From the NCBI GenBank assembly GCA_964057225.1, contig CAXKVF010000091.1, forward strand, positions 62,001 through 126,000: DNA of 64,000 nt. Direction: 5' to 3'. Both the position numbers and the translations under genes were made by a program. Below are positions 50,686-64,000 of this stretch, piece after piece (position 1 is the stretch's first letter; every line of letters starts with the position of its first letter). This DNA is from Auanema rhodensis. Taxonomy: Eukaryota > Nematoda > Chromadorea > Rhabditida > Rhabditidae. The notes under the pieces were generated by a model, which saw only the letters and a program-made list of their open reading frames with translations, ran no database searches and was not told the DNA's origin.

Positions 50686-53677
50686 TCATGGTAACCATGA
50701 CTTTGAAATTTACGTGAACTTTAATTTATGCTAATTAAATGTACACGTGATGTGCACTTGGTATGTAACTCGCTTCACGTGAAAGATAAAGAGAAGCGGT
50801 TTTCAAAATTAGATTCCCCATGTCCATATTAGTCTAAAAACAAATTTTTATTGATATTGCTTCATGGTAACCATGACTTTGAAATTTACGTGAACTTTAA
50901 TTTATGCTAATTAAATGTACACGTGATGTGCACTTGGTATGTAACTCGCTTCACGTGAAAGATAAAGAGATGCGGTTTTCAAAATTAGATTCCCCATGTC
51001 CATATTAGTCTAAAAACAAATTTTTATTGATATTGGTTCATGGTAACCATGACTTTGAAATTTACGTGAACTTTAATTTATGCTAATTAAATGTACACGT
51101 GATGTGCACTTGGTATGTAACTCGCTTCACGTGAGAGATAAAGAGATGCGGTTTTCAAAATTAGATTCCCCATGTCCATATTAGTCTAAAAACAAATTTT
51201 TATTGATATTGGTTCATGGTAACCATGACTTTGAAATTTACGTGAACTTTAATTTATGCTAATTAAATGTACACGTGATGTGCACTTGGTATGTAACTCG
51301 CTTCACGTGAAAGATAAAGAGATGCGGTTTTCAAAATTAGATTCCCCATGTCCATATTAGTCTAAAAACAAATTTTTATTGATATTGGTTCATGGTAACC
51401 ATGACTTTGAAATTTACGTGAACTTTAATTTATGCTAATTAAATGTACACGTGATGTGCACTTGGTATGTAACTCGCTTCACGTGAAAGATAAAGAGATG
51501 CGGTTTTCAAAATTAGATTCCCCATGTCCATATTAGTCTAAAAACAAATTTTTATTGATATTGGTTCATGGTAACCATGACTTTGAAATTTACGTGAACT
51601 TTAATTTATGCTAATTAAATGTACACGTGATGTGCACTTGGTATGTAACTCGCTTCACGTGAAAGATAAAGAGATGCGGTTTTCAAAATTAGATTCTCCA
51701 TGTCCATATTAGTCTAAAAACAAATTTTTATTGATATTGGTTCATGGTAACCATGACTTTGAAATTTACGTGAACTTTAATTTATGCTAATTAAATGTAC
51801 ACGTGATGTGCACTTGGTATGTAACTCGCTTCACGTGAAAGATAAAGAGATGCGGTTTTCAAAATTAGATTCCCCATGTCCATATTAGTCTAAAAACAAA
51901 TTTTTATTGATATTGGTGCATGGTAACCATGACTTTGAAATTTACGTGAACTTTAATTTATGCTAATTAAATGTACACGTGATGTGCACTTGGTATGTAA
52001 CTCGCTTCACGTGAAAGATAAAGAGATGCGGTTTTCAAAATTAGATTACCCATGTCCATATTAGTCTAAAAACAAATTTTTATTGATATTGGTTCATGGT
52101 AACCATGACTTTGAAATTTACGTGAACTTTAATTTATGCTAATTAAATGTACACGTGATGTGCACTTGGTATGTAACTCGCTTCACGTGAAAGATAAAGA
52201 GATGCGGTTTTCAAAATTAGATTCCCCATGTCCATATTAGTCTAAAAACAAATTTTTATTGATATTGGTTCATGGTAACCATGACTTTGAAATTTACGTG
52301 AACTTTAATTTATGCTAATTAAATGTACACGTGATGTGCACTTGGTATGTAACTCGCTTCACGTGAAAGATAAAGAGATGCGGTTTTCAAAATTAGATTC
52401 TTCACGTCCATATTAGTCTAAAAACAAATTTTTATTGATATTGCTTCATGGTAACCATGACTTTGAAATTTACGTGAACTTTAATTTATGCTAATTAAAT
52501 GTACACGTGATGTGCACTTGGTATGTAACTCGCTTCACGTGAAAGATAAAGAGAAGCGGTTTTCAAAATTAGATTCCCCATGTCCATATTAGTCTAAAAA
52601 CAAATTTTTATTGATATTGCTTCATGGTAACCATGACTTTGAAATTTACGTGAACTTTAATTTATGCTAATTAAATGTACACGTGATGTGCACTTGGTAT
52701 GTAACTCGCTTCACGTGAAAGATAAAGAGAAGCGGTTTTCAAAATTAGATTCCCCATGTCCATATTAGTCTAAAAACAAATTTTTATTGATATTGGTTCA
52801 TGGTAACCATGACTTTGAAATTTACGTGAACTTTAATTTATGCTAATTAAATGTACACGTGATGTGCACTTGGTATGTAACTCGCTTCACGTGAAAGATA
52901 AAGAGATGCGGTTTTCAAAATTAGATTCCCCATGTCCATATTAGTCTAAAAACAAATTTTTATTGATATTGGTTCATGGTAACCATGACTTTGAAATTTA
53001 CGTGAACTTTAATTTATGCTAATTAAATGTACACGTGATGTGCACTTGGTATGTAACTCGCTTCACGTGAAAGATAAAGAGATGCGGTTTTCAAAATTAG
53101 ATTCTCCATGTCCATATTAGTCTAAAAACAAATTTTTATTGATATTGGTTCATGGTAACCATGACTTTGAAATTTACGTGAACTTTAATTTATGCTAATT
53201 AAATGTACACGTGATGTGCACTTGGTATGTAACTCGCTTCACGTGAAAGATAAAGAGATGCGGTTTTCAAAATTAGATTCCCCATGTCCATATTAGTCTA
53301 AAAACAAATTTTTATTGATATTGGTGCATGGTAACCATGACTATGAAATTTACGTGAACTTTAATTTATGCTAATTAAATGTACACGTGATGTGCACTTG
53401 GTATGTAACTCGCTTCACGTGAAAGATAAAGAGATGCGGTTTTCAAAATTAGATTACCCATGTCCATATTAGTCTAAAAACAAATTTTTATTGATATTGG
53501 TTCATGGTAACCATGACTTTGAAATTTACGTGAACTTTAATTTATGCTAATTAAATGTACACGTGATGTGCACTTGGTATGTAACTCGCTTCACGTGAAA
53601 GATAAAGAGATGCGGTTTTCAAAATTAGATTCCCCATGTCCATATTAGTCTAAAAACAAATTTTTATTGATATTGCT
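50686..53677. repeat. 16-monomer HOR family, unit 3, 17 monomers
   Basis: Order a b c d e m n o p, then i j k l m n o p. The m-n-o-p segment is present twice and f, g, h are missing. The structure is that expected if a shortened unit like 49278-50685 recombined with the second half of a full unit. A private T-to-A ('gactatgaaa') marks the monomer at 53326. Confidence 0.88.
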
Positions 53678-56600
53678 TCATGGTAACCATGACTTTGAAA
53701 TTTACGTGAACTTTAATTTATGCTAATTAAATGTACACGTGATGTGCACTTGGTATGTAACTCGCTTCACGTGAAAGATAAAGAGAAGCGGTTTTCAAAA
53801 TTAGATTCCCCATGTCCATATTAGTCTAAAAACAAATTTTTATTGATATTGCTTCATGGTAACCATGACTTTGAAATTTACGTGAACTTTAATTTATGCT
53901 AATTAAATGTACACGTGATGTGCACTTGGTATGTAACTCGCTTCACGTGAAAGATAAAGAGATGCGGTTTTCAAAATTAGATTCCCCATGTCCATATTAG
54001 TCTAAAAACAAATTTTTATTGATATTGGTTCATGGTAACCATGACTTTGAAATTTACGTGAACTTTAATTTATGCTAATTAAATGTACACGTGATGTGCA
54101 CTTGGTATGTAACTCGCTTCACGTGAGAGATAAAGAGATGCGGTTTTCAAAATTAGATTCCCCATGTCCATATTAGTCTAAAAACAAATTTTTATTGATA
54201 TTGGTTCATGGTAACCATGACTTTGAAATTTACGTGAACTTTAATTTATGCTAATTAAATGTACACGTGATGTGCACTTGGTATGTAACTCGCTTCACGT
54301 GAAAGATAAAGAGATGCGGTTTTCAAAATTAGATTCCCCATGTCCATATTAGTCTAAAAACAAATTTTTATTGATATTGGTTCATGGTAACCATGACTTT
54401 GAAATTTACGTGAACTTTAATTTATGCTAATTAAATGTACACGTGATGTGCACTTGGTATGTAACTCGCTTCACGTGAAAGATAAAGAGATGCGGTTTTC
54501 AAAATTAGATTCCCCATGTCCATATTAGTCTAAAAACAAATTTTTATTGATATTGGTTCATGGTAACCATGACTTTGAAATTTACGTGAACTTTAATTTA
54601 TGCTAATTAAATGTACACGTGCTGTGCACTTGGTATGTAACTCGCTTCACGTGAAAGATAAAGAGATGCGGTTTTCAAAATTAGATTCCCCATGTCCATA
54701 TTAGTCTAAAAACAAATTTTTATTGATATTGGTTCATGGTAACCATGACTTTGAAATTTACGTGAACTTTAATTCATGCTAATTAAATGTACACGTGATG
54801 TGCACTTGGTATGTAACTCGCTTCACGTGAAAGATAAAGAGATGCGGTTTTCAAAATTAGATTCCCCATGTCCATATTAGTCTAAAAACAAATTTTTATT
54901 GATATTGGTGCATGGTAACCATGACTTTGAAATTTACGTGAACTTTAATTTATGCTAATTAAATGTACACGTGATGTGCACTTGGTATGTAACTCGCTTC
55001 ACGTGAAAGATAAAGAGATGCGGTTTTCAAAATTAGATTCCCCATGTCCATATTAGTCTAAAAACAAATTTTTATTGATATTGGTTCATGGTAACCATGA
55101 CTTTGAAATTTACGTGAACTTTAATTTATGCTAATTGAATGTACACGTGATGTGCACTTGGTATGTAACTCGCTTCACGTGAAAGATAAAGAGATGCGGT
55201 TTTCAAAATTAGATTCCCCATGTCCATATTAGTCTAAAAACAAATTTTTATTGATATTGGTTCATGGTAACCATGACTTTGAAATTTACGTGAACTTTAA
55301 TTTATGCTAATTAAATGTACACGTGATGTGCACTTGGTATGTAACTCGCTTCACGTGAAAGATAAAGAGATGCGGTTTTCAAAATTAGATTCCCCATGTC
55401 CATATTAGTCTAAAAACAAATTTTTATTGATATTGGTTCATGGTAACCATGACTTTGAAATTTACGTGAACTTTAATTTATGCTAATTAAATGTACACGT
55501 GCTGTGCACTTGGTATGTAACTCGCTTCACGTGAAAGATAAAGAGATGCGGTTTTCAAAATTAGATTCCCCATGTCCATATTAGTCTAAAAACAAATTTT
55601 TATTGATATTGGTTCATGGTAACCATGACTTTGAAATTTACGTGAACTTTAATTCATGCTAATTAAATGTACACGTGATGTGCACTTGGTATGTAACTCG
55701 CTTCACGTGAAAGATAAAGAGATGCGGTTTTCAAAATTAGATTCCCCATGTCCATATTAGTCTAAAAACAAATTTTTATTGATATTGGTGCATGGTAACC
55801 ATGACTTTGAAATTTACGTGAACTTTAATTTATGCTAATTAAATGTACACGTGATGTGCACTTGGTATGTAACTCGCTTCACGTGAAAGATAAAGAGATG
55901 CGGTTTTCAAAATTAGATTCCCCATGTCCATATTAGTCTAAAAACAAATTTTTATTGATATTGGTTCATGGTAACCATGACTTTGAAATTTACGTGAACT
56001 TTAATTTATGCTAATTAAATGTACACGTGATGTGCACTTGGTATGTAACTCGCTTCACGTGAAAGATAAAGAGATGCGGTTTTCAAAATTAGATTCTTCA
56101 CGTCCATATTAGTCTAAAAACAAATTTTTATTGATATTGCTTCATGGTAACCATGACTTTGAAATTTACGTGAACTTTAATTTATGCTAATTAAATGTAC
56201 ACGTGATGTGCACTTGGTATGTAACTCGCTTCACGTGAAAGATAAAGAGAAGCGGTTTTCAAAATTAGATTCCCCATGTCCATATTAGTCTAAAAACAAA
56301 TTTTTATTGATATTGCTTCATGGTAACCATGACTTTGAAATTTACGTGAACTTTAATTTATGCTAATTAAATGTACACGTGATGTGCACTTGGTATGTAA
56401 CTCGCTTCACGTGAAAGATAAAGAGAAGAGGTTTTCAAAATTAGATTCCCCATGTCCATATTAGTCTAAAAACAAATTTTTATTGATATTGGTTCATGGT
56501 AACCATGACTTTGAAATTTACGTGAACTTTAATTTATGCTAATTAAATGTACACGTGATGTGCACTTGGTATGTAACTCGCTTCACGTGAAAGATAAAGA

Positions 56601-57373
56601 GATGCGGTTTTCAAAATTAGATTCCCCATGTCCATATTAGTCTAAAAACAAATTTTTATTGATATTGGTTCATGGTAACCATGACTTTGAAATTTACGTG
56701 AACTTTAATTTATGCTAATTAAATGTACACGTGATGTGCACTTGGTATGTAACTCGCTTCACGTGAAAGATAAAGAGATGCGGTTTTCAAAATTAGATTC
56801 TCCATGTCCATATTAGTCTAAAAACAAATTTTTATTGATATTGGTTCATGGTAACCATGACTTTGAAATTTACGTGAACTTTAATTTATGCTAATTAAAT
56901 GTACACGTGATGTGCACTTGGTATGTAACTCGCTTCACGTGAAAGATAAAGAGATGCGGTTTTCAAAATTAGATTCCCCATGTCCATATTAGTCTAAAAA
57001 CAAATTTTTATTGATATTGGTGCATGGTAACCATGACTTTGAAATTTACGTGAACTTTAATTTATGCTAATTAAATGTACACGTGATGTGCACTTGGTAT
57101 GTAACTCGCTTCACGTGAAAGATAAAGAGATGCGGTTTTCAAAATTAGATTACCCATGTCCATATTAGTCTAAAAACAAATTTTTATTGATATTGGTTCA
57201 TGGTAACCATGACTTTGAAATTTACGTGAACTTTAATTTATGCTAATTAAATGTACACGTGATGTGCACTTGGTATGTAACTCGCTTCACGTGAAAGATA
57301 AAGAGATGCGGTTTTCAAAATTAGATTCCCCATGTCCATATTAGTCTAAAAACAAATTTTTATTGATATTGCT
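53678..57373. repeat. 16-monomer HOR family, unit 4, 21 monomers
   Basis: Order a b c d e f g h, then two T1 monomers (55086 with private A52G, and 55262), f g h again, then i j k l m n o p. The A65C mark at 54622 and 55502 shows an internal tandem duplication of exactly 880 bp (five monomers). Unit total 3696 bp, which is also the spacing from the second A65C to the next one at 59198. Confidence 0.9.
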
Positions 57374-58253
57374 TCATGGTAACCATGACTTTGAAATTTA
57401 CGTGAACTTTAATTTATGCTAATTAAATGTACACGTGATGTGCACTTGGTATGTAACTCGCTTCACGTGAAAGATAAAGAGAAGCGGTTTTCAAAATTAG
57501 ATTCCCCATGTCCATATTAGTCTAAAAACAAATTTTTATTGATATTGCTTCATGGTAACCATGACTTTGAAATTTACGTGAACTTTAATTTATGCTAATT
57601 AAATGTACACGTGATGTGCACTTGGTATGTAACTCGCTTCACGTGAAAGATAAAGAGATGCGGTTTTCAAAATTAGATTCCCCATGTCCATATTAGTCTA
57701 AAAACAAATTTTTATTGATATTGGTTCATGGTAACCATGACTTTGAAATTTACGTGAACTTTAATTTATGCTAATTAAATGTACACGTGATGTGCACTTG
57801 GTATGTAACTCGCTTCACGTGAGAGATAAAGAGATGCGGTTTTCAAAATTAGATTTCCCATGTCCATATTAGTCTAAAAACAAATTTTTATTGATATTGG
57901 TTCATGGTAACCATGACTTTGAAATTTACGTGAACTTTAATTTATGCTAATTAAATGTACACGTGATGTGCACTTGGTATGTAACTCGCTTCACGTGAAA
58001 GATAAAGAGATGCGGTTTTCAAAATTAGATTCCCCATGTCCATATTAGTCTAAAAACAAATTTTTATTGATATTGGTTCATGGTAACCATGACTTTGAAA
58101 TTTACGTGAACTTTAATTTATGCTAATTAAATGTACACGTGATGTGCACTTGGTATGTAACTCGCTTCACGTGAAAGATAAAGAGATGCGGTTTTCAAAA
58201 TTAGATTCCCCATGTCCATATTAGTCTAAAAACAAATTTTTATTGATATTGCT
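57374..58253. repeat. 16-monomer HOR family, unit 5, shortened to 5 monomers
   Basis: Only a b c d e are present, then a new unit begins at 58254 with class a. The c monomer at 57726 has a private C131T. Eleven classes (f to p) are missing as one block. Confidence 0.88.
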
Positions 58254-61200
58254 TCATGGTAACCATGACTTTGAAATTTACGTGAACTTTAATTTATGCT
58301 AATTAAATGTACACGTGATGTGCACTTGGTATGTAACTCGCTTCACGTGAAAGATAAAGAGAAGCGGTTTTCAAAATTAGATTCCCCATGTCCATATTAG
58401 TCTAAAAACAAATTTTTATTGATATTGCTTCATGGTAACCATGACTTTGAAATTTACGTGAACTTTAATTTATGCTAATTAAATGTACACGTGATGTGCA
58501 CTTGGTATGTAACTCGCTTCACGTGAAAGATAAAGAGATGCGGTTTTCAAAATTAGATTCCCCATGTCCATATTAGTCTAAAAACAAATTTTTATTGATA
58601 TTGGTTCATGGTAACCATGACTTTGAAATTTACGTGAACTTTAATTTATGCTAATTAAATGTACACGTGATGTGCACTTGGTATGTAACTCGCTTCACGT
58701 GAGAGATAAAGAGATGCGGTTTTCAAAATTAGATTCCCCATGTCCATATTAGTCTAAAAACAAATTTTTATTGATATTGGTTCATGGTAACCATGACTTT
58801 GAAATTTACGTGAACTTTAATTTATGCTAATTAAATGTACACGTGATGTGCACTTGGTATGTAACTCGCTTCACGTGAAAGATAAAGAGATGCGGTTTTC
58901 AAAATTAGATTCCCCATGTCCATATTAGTCTAAAAACAAATTTTTATTGATATTGGTTCATGGTAACCATGACTTTGAAATTTACGTGAACTTTAATTTA
59001 TGCTAATTAAATGTACACGTGATGTGCACTTGGTATGTAACTCGCTTCACGTGAAAGATAAAGAGATGCGGTTTTCAAAATTAGATTCCCCATGTCCATA
59101 TTAGTCTAAAAACAAATTTTTATTGATATTGGTTCATGGTAACCATGACTTTGAAATTTACGTGAACTTTAATTTATGCTAATTAAATGTACACGTGCTG
59201 TGCACTTGGTATGTAACTCGCTTCACGTGAAAGATAAAGAGATGCGGTTTTCAAAATTAGATTCCCCATGTCCATATTAGTCTAAAAACAAATTTTTATT
59301 GATATTGGTTCATGGTAACCATGACTTTGAAATTTACGTGAACTTTAATTCATGCTAATTAAATGTACACGTGATGTGCACTTGGTATGTAACTCGCTTC
59401 ACGTGAAAGATAAAGAGATGCGGTTTTCAAAATTAGATTCCCCATGTCCATATTAGTCTAAAAACAAATTTTTATTGATATTGGTGCATGGTAACCATGA
59501 CTTTGAAATTTACGTGAACTTTAATTTATGCTAATTAAATGTACACGTGATGTGCACTTGGTATGTAACTCGCTTCACGTGAAAGATAAAGAGATGCGGT
59601 TTTCAAAATTAGATTCCCCATGTCCATATTAGTCTAAAAACAAATTTTTATTGATATTGGTTCATGGTAACCATGACTTTGAAATTTACGTGAACTTTAA
59701 TTTATGCTAATTAAATGTACACGTGATGTGCACTTGGTATGTAACTCGCTTCACGTGAAAGATAAAGAGATGCGGTTTTCAAAATTAGATTCTTCACGTC
59801 CATATTAGTCTAAAAACAAATTTTTATTGATATTGCTTCATGGTAACCATGACTTTGAAATTTACGTGAACTTTAATTTATGCTAATTAAATGTACACGT
59901 GATGTGCACTTGGTATGTAACTCGCTTCACGTGAAAGATAAAGAGAAGCGGTTTTCAAAATTAGATTCCCCATGTCCATATTAGTCTAAAAACAAATTTT
60001 TATTGATATTGCTTCATGGTAACCATGACTTTGAAATTTACGTGAACTTTAATTTATGCTAATTAAATGTACACGTGATGTGCACTTGGTATGTAACTCG
60101 CTTCACGTGAAAGATAAAGAGAAGCGGTTTTCAAAATTAGATTCCCCATGTCCATATTAGTCTAAAAACAAATTTTTATTGATATTGGTTCATGGTAACC
60201 ATGACTTTGAAATTTACGTGAACTTTAATTTATGCTAATTAAATGTACACGTGATGTGCACTTGGTATGTAACTCGCTTCACGTGAAAGATAAAGAGATG
60301 CGGTTTTCAAAATTAGATTACCCATGTCCATATTAGTCTAAAAACAAATTTTTATTGATATTGGTTCATGGTAACCATGACTTTGAAATTTACGTGAACT
60401 TTAATTTATGCTAATTAAATGTACACGTGATGTGCACTTGGTATGTAACTCGCTTCACGTGAAAGATAAAGAGATGCGGTTTTCAAAATTAGATTCTTCA
60501 CGTCCATATTAGTCTAAAAACAAATTTTTATTGATATTGCTTCATGGTAACCATGACTTTGAAATTTACGTGAACTTTAATTTATGCTAATTAAATGTAC
60601 ACGTGATGTGCACTTGGTATGTAACTCGCTTCACGTGAAAGATAAAGAGAAGCGGTTTTCAAAATTAGATTCCCCATGTCCATATTAGTCTAAAAACAAA
60701 TTTTTATTGATATTGCTTCATGGTAACCATGACTTTGAAATTTACGTGAACTTTAATTTATGCTAATTAAATGTACACGTGATGTGCACTTGGTATGTAA
60801 CTCGCTTCACGTGAAAGATAAAGAGAAGCGGTTTTCAAAATTAGATTCCCCATGTCCATATTAGTCTAAAAACAAATTTTTATTGATATTGGTTCATGGT
60901 AACCATGACTTTGAAATTTACGTGAACTTTAATTTATGCTAATTAAATGTACACGTGATGTGCACTTGGTATGTAACTCGCTTCACGTGAAAGATAAAGA
61001 GATGCGGTTTTCAAAATTAGATTCCCCATGTCCATATTAGTCTAAAAACAAATTTTTATTGATATTGGTTCATGGTAACCATGACTTTGAAATTTACGTG
61101 AACTTTAATTTATGCTAATTAAATGTACACGTGATGTGCACTTGGTATGTAACTCGCTTCACGTGAAAGATAAAGAGATGCGGTTTTCAAAATTAGATTC

Positions 61201-63709
61201 TCCATGTCCATATTAGTCTAAAAACAAATTTTTATTGATATTGGTTCATGGTAACCATGACTTTGAAATTTACGTGAACTTTAATTTATGCTAATTAAAT
61301 GTACACGTGATGTGCACTTGGTATGTAACTCGCTTCACGTGAAAGATAAAGAGATGCGGTTTTCAAAATTAGATTCCCCATGTCCATATTAGTCTAAAAA
61401 CAAATTTTTATTGATATTGGTGCATGGTAACCATGACTTTGAAATTTACGTGAACTTTAATTTATGCTAATTAAATGTACACGTGATGTGCACTTGGTAT
61501 GTAACTCGCTTCACGTGAAAGATAAAGAGATGCGGTTTTCAAAATTAGATTACCCATGTCCATATTAGTCTAAAAACAAATTTTTATTGATATTGGTTCA
61601 TGGTAACCATGACTTTGAAATTTACGTGAACTTTAATTTATGCTAATTAAATGTACACGTGATGTGCACTTGGTATGTAACTCGCTTCACGTGAAAGATA
61701 AAGAGATGCGGTTTTCAAAATTAGATTCCCCATGTCCATATTAGTCTAAAAACAAATTTTTATTGATATTGGTTCATGGTAACCATGACTTTGAAATTTA
61801 CGTGAACTTTAATTTATGCTAATTAAATGTACACGTGATGTGCACTTGGTATGTAACTCGCTTCACGTGAAAGATAAAGAGATGCGGTTTTCAAAATTAG
61901 ATTCCCCATGTCCATATTAGTCTAAAAACAACTTTTTATTGATATTGGTGCATGGTAACCATGACTTTGAAATTTACGTGAACTTTAATTTATGCTAATT
62001 AAATGTACACGTGATGTGCACTTGGTATGTAACTCGCTTCACGTGAAAGATAAAGAGATGCGGTTTTCAAAATTAGATTCCCCATGTCCATATTAGTCTA
62101 AAAACAAATTTTTATTGATATTGGTTCATGGTAACCATGACTTTGAAATTTACGTGAACTTTAATTTATGCTAATTAAATGTACACGTGATGTGCACTTG
62201 GTATGTAACTCGCTTCACGTGAAAGATAAAGAGATGCGGTTTTCAAAATTAGATTCCCCATGTCCATATTAGTCTAAAAACAAATTTTTATTGATATTGG
62301 TGCATGGTAACCATGACTTTGAAATTTACGTGAACTTTAATTTATGCTAATTAAATGTACACGTGATGTGCACTTGGTATGTAACTCGCTTCACGTGAAA
62401 GATAAAGAGATGCGGTTTTCAAAATTAGATTACCCATGTCCATATTAGTCTAAAAACAAATTTTTATTGATATTGGTTCATGGTAACCATGACTTTGAAA
62501 TTTACGTGAACTTTAATTTATGCTAATTAAATGTACACGTGATGTGCACTTGGTATGTAACTCGCTTCACGTGAAAGATAAAGAGATGCGGTTTTCAAAA
62601 TTAGATTCCCCATGTCCATATTAGTCTAAAAACAAATTTTTATTGATATTGGTTCATGGTAACCATGACTTTGAAATTTACGTGAACTTTAATTCATGCT
62701 AATTAAATGTACACGTGATGTGCACTTGGTATGTAACTCGCTTCACGTGAAAGATAAAGAGATGCGGTTTTCAAAATTAGATTCCCCATGTCCATATTAG
62801 TCTAAAAACAAATTTTTATTGATATTGGTGCATGGTAACCATGACTTTGAAATTTACGTGAACTTTAATTTATGCTAATTAAATGTACACGTGATGTGCA
62901 CTTGGTATGTAACTCGCTTCACGTGAAAGATAAAGAGATGCGGTTTTCAAAATTAGATTCCCCATGTCCATATTAGTCTAAAAACAAATTTTTATTGATA
63001 TTGGTTCATGGTAACCATGACTTTGAAATTTACGTGAACTTTAATTTATGCTAATTAAATGTACACGTGATGTGCACTTGGTATGTAACTCGCTTCACGT
63101 GAAAGATAAAGAGATGCGGTTTTCAAAATTAGATTCTTCACGTCCATATTAGTCTAAAAACAAATTTTTATTGATATTGCTTCATGGTAACCATGACTTT
63201 GAAATTTACGTGAACTTTAATTTATGCTAATTAAATGTACACGTGATGTGCACTTGGTATGTAACTCGCTTCACGTGAAAGATAAAGAGAAGCGGTTTTC
63301 AAAATTAGATTCCCCATGTCCATATTAGTCTAAAAACAAATTTTTATTGATATTGCTTCATGGTAACCATGACTTTGAAATTTACGTGAACTTTAATTTA
63401 TGCTAATTAAATGTACACGTGATGTGCACTTGGTATGTAACTCGCTTCACGTGGAAGATAAAGAGATGCGGTTTTCAAAATTAGATTCCCCATGTCCATA
63501 TTAGTCTAAAAACAAATTTTTATTGATATTGGTTCATGGTAACCATGACTTTGAAATTTACGTGAACTTTAATTTATGCTAATTAAATGTACACGTGATG
63601 TGCACTTGGTATGTAACTCGCTTCACGTGAAAGATAAAGAGATGCGGTTTTCAAAATTAGATTACCCATGTCCATATTAGTCTAAAAACAAATTTTTATT
63701 GATATTGCT
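58254..63709. repeat. 16-monomer HOR family, rearranged long unit, 31 monomers
   Basis: It begins a b c d e f g h i j k, then a T1+C131A monomer (60190, l/o hybrid), a T1+C132T+C133T+T136C monomer (60366), j k l m n o p, three monomers at 61774-62301 including one with A159C, then o p, g h i j k, and another l/o-type hybrid at 63534. At least three exchange junctions are needed to derive it from the reference order. Confidence 0.85.
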
Positions 63710-64000
63710 TCATGGTAACCATGACTTTGAAATTTACGTGAACTTTAATTTATGCTAATTAAATGTACACGTGATGTGCACTTGGTATGTAACTCGCTTC
63801 ACGTGAAAGATAAAGAGAAGCGGTTTTCAAAATTAGATTCCCCATGTCCATATTAGTCTAAAAACAACTTTTTATTGATATTGGTGCATGGTAACCATGA
63901 CTTTGAAATTTACGTGAACTTTAATTTATGCTAATTAAATGTACACGTGATGTGCACTTGGTATGTAACTCGCTTCACGTGAAAGATAAAGAGATGCGGT
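63710..64000. repeat. Start of the next HOR unit, cut by the window edge
   Basis: The monomer at 63710 has the class a marks (preceded by G175C, T110A) and also A159C, seen otherwise at 61774. It is followed by a G1 monomer truncated at 115 bases by the window end. The array clearly continues beyond the window. Confidence 0.85.

Larger units (their letters stand above)
1..64000. repeat. 176-bp tandem satellite array filling the window
   Basis: A 176-bp monomer recurs without interruption. Copy starts can be followed at 1, 177, 353, 529 and onward to 63886, giving 363 complete copies plus a 115-base partial one. The arithmetic closes exactly: 363 x 176 = 63888, five one-base deletions and two one-base insertions leave a net of -3, and the last start is 63886. 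All copies lie in the same orientation and no foreign sequence interrupts them. The consensus is about 32% G+C, and copies usually differ from it by zero to four substitutions. Size, homogeneity and higher-order structure match centromeric or pericentromeric satellites of eukaryotes, especially plants. The centromeric role is inferred; nothing in the sequence proves kinetochore binding. I found no gene, RNA gene or mobile element anywhere in it. Confidence 0.97.

Noticed and set aside
1-64000. CRISPR array, because of regular repeats
   Set aside because: There are no variable spacers: the entire 176-bp period is repeated. Period and length are far outside CRISPR arrays and no cas gene is present.
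1-64000. rDNA spacer subrepeats or a repeat-protein gene
   Set aside because: No rRNA sequence borders the array, the period is not a multiple of three, and every frame is stopped within one or two copies.
1-64000. CENP-B box
   Set aside because: I found nothing matching the mammalian 17-bp motif in the monomer, and plant satellites usually lack it. Its absence does not argue against a centromere.
1-64000. Promoters, terminators or RNA genes from AT-rich or palindromic stretches
   Set aside because: The motifs are present in every copy as part of the monomer. Apart from the ACGTGA series noted as a possible binding site, nothing marks one copy as a start or end of transcription.

Overview
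The whole 64 kb window is one uninterrupted satellite-DNA array. A 176-bp monomer is repeated head to tail, always in the same orientation, for 363 complete copies, with a 115-base partial copy at the right end (63886-64000). I found no protein-coding gene, RNA gene, transposon, CRISPR array, telomeric repeat or unique sequence. The monomer is about 32% G+C (57 of 176 positions in the consensus counted by hand), and most copies differ from the consensus at only zero to four positions. Only seven single-base length changes occur (five deletions, two insertions), so the register can be followed from end to end.

The monomer size, AT-richness, single orientation, high homogeneity and higher-order structure are what is expected of a eukaryotic centromeric or pericentromeric satellite. 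Nucleosome-length monomers of 150-180 bp are common in flowering plants, and a short stretch of the monomer resembles part of the Arabidopsis centromeric satellite as I remember it. A plant source is therefore my best guess, held weakly; the species and the centromeric role cannot be established from this sequence alone.

Monomer numbering used throughout: position 1 is the g of 'gcatgg' (often t). Variants are written as base-position-base, for example A151G. Region by region: (1) 1-10557, loosely ordered monomers with copied 4-monomer signatures and a 704-bp tandem duplication at 8094-9501. (2) 10558-14077, higher-order repeats (HORs) anchored by an A151G monomer. (3) 14078-20061, a 17-monomer (2992-bp) unit present twice in tandem. 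(4) 20062-21644, an alternating two-class block (G29A/G94A/A135T monomers and A23T/G76T/T77A monomers). (5) 21645-31324, five A151G-anchored HOR units of 12, 13, 8, 13 and 9 monomers. (6) 31325-32907, transition and a second copy of the alternating block. (7) 32908-36075, mixed monomers. (8) 36076-39947, an A122G+A151G HOR of 11 then 10 monomers. (9) 39948-46461, mixed monomers with 16- and 20-monomer copies. (10) 46462-64000, a 16-monomer (2816-bp) HOR with units shortened or lengthened by whole monomers.

No genes act together here. The organisation records repeated unequal exchange and local amplification. Features inside the monomer that could matter for function are three evenly spaced ACGTGA motifs, a cluster of 6-bp palindromes, two short inverted repeats and an A/T-tract.
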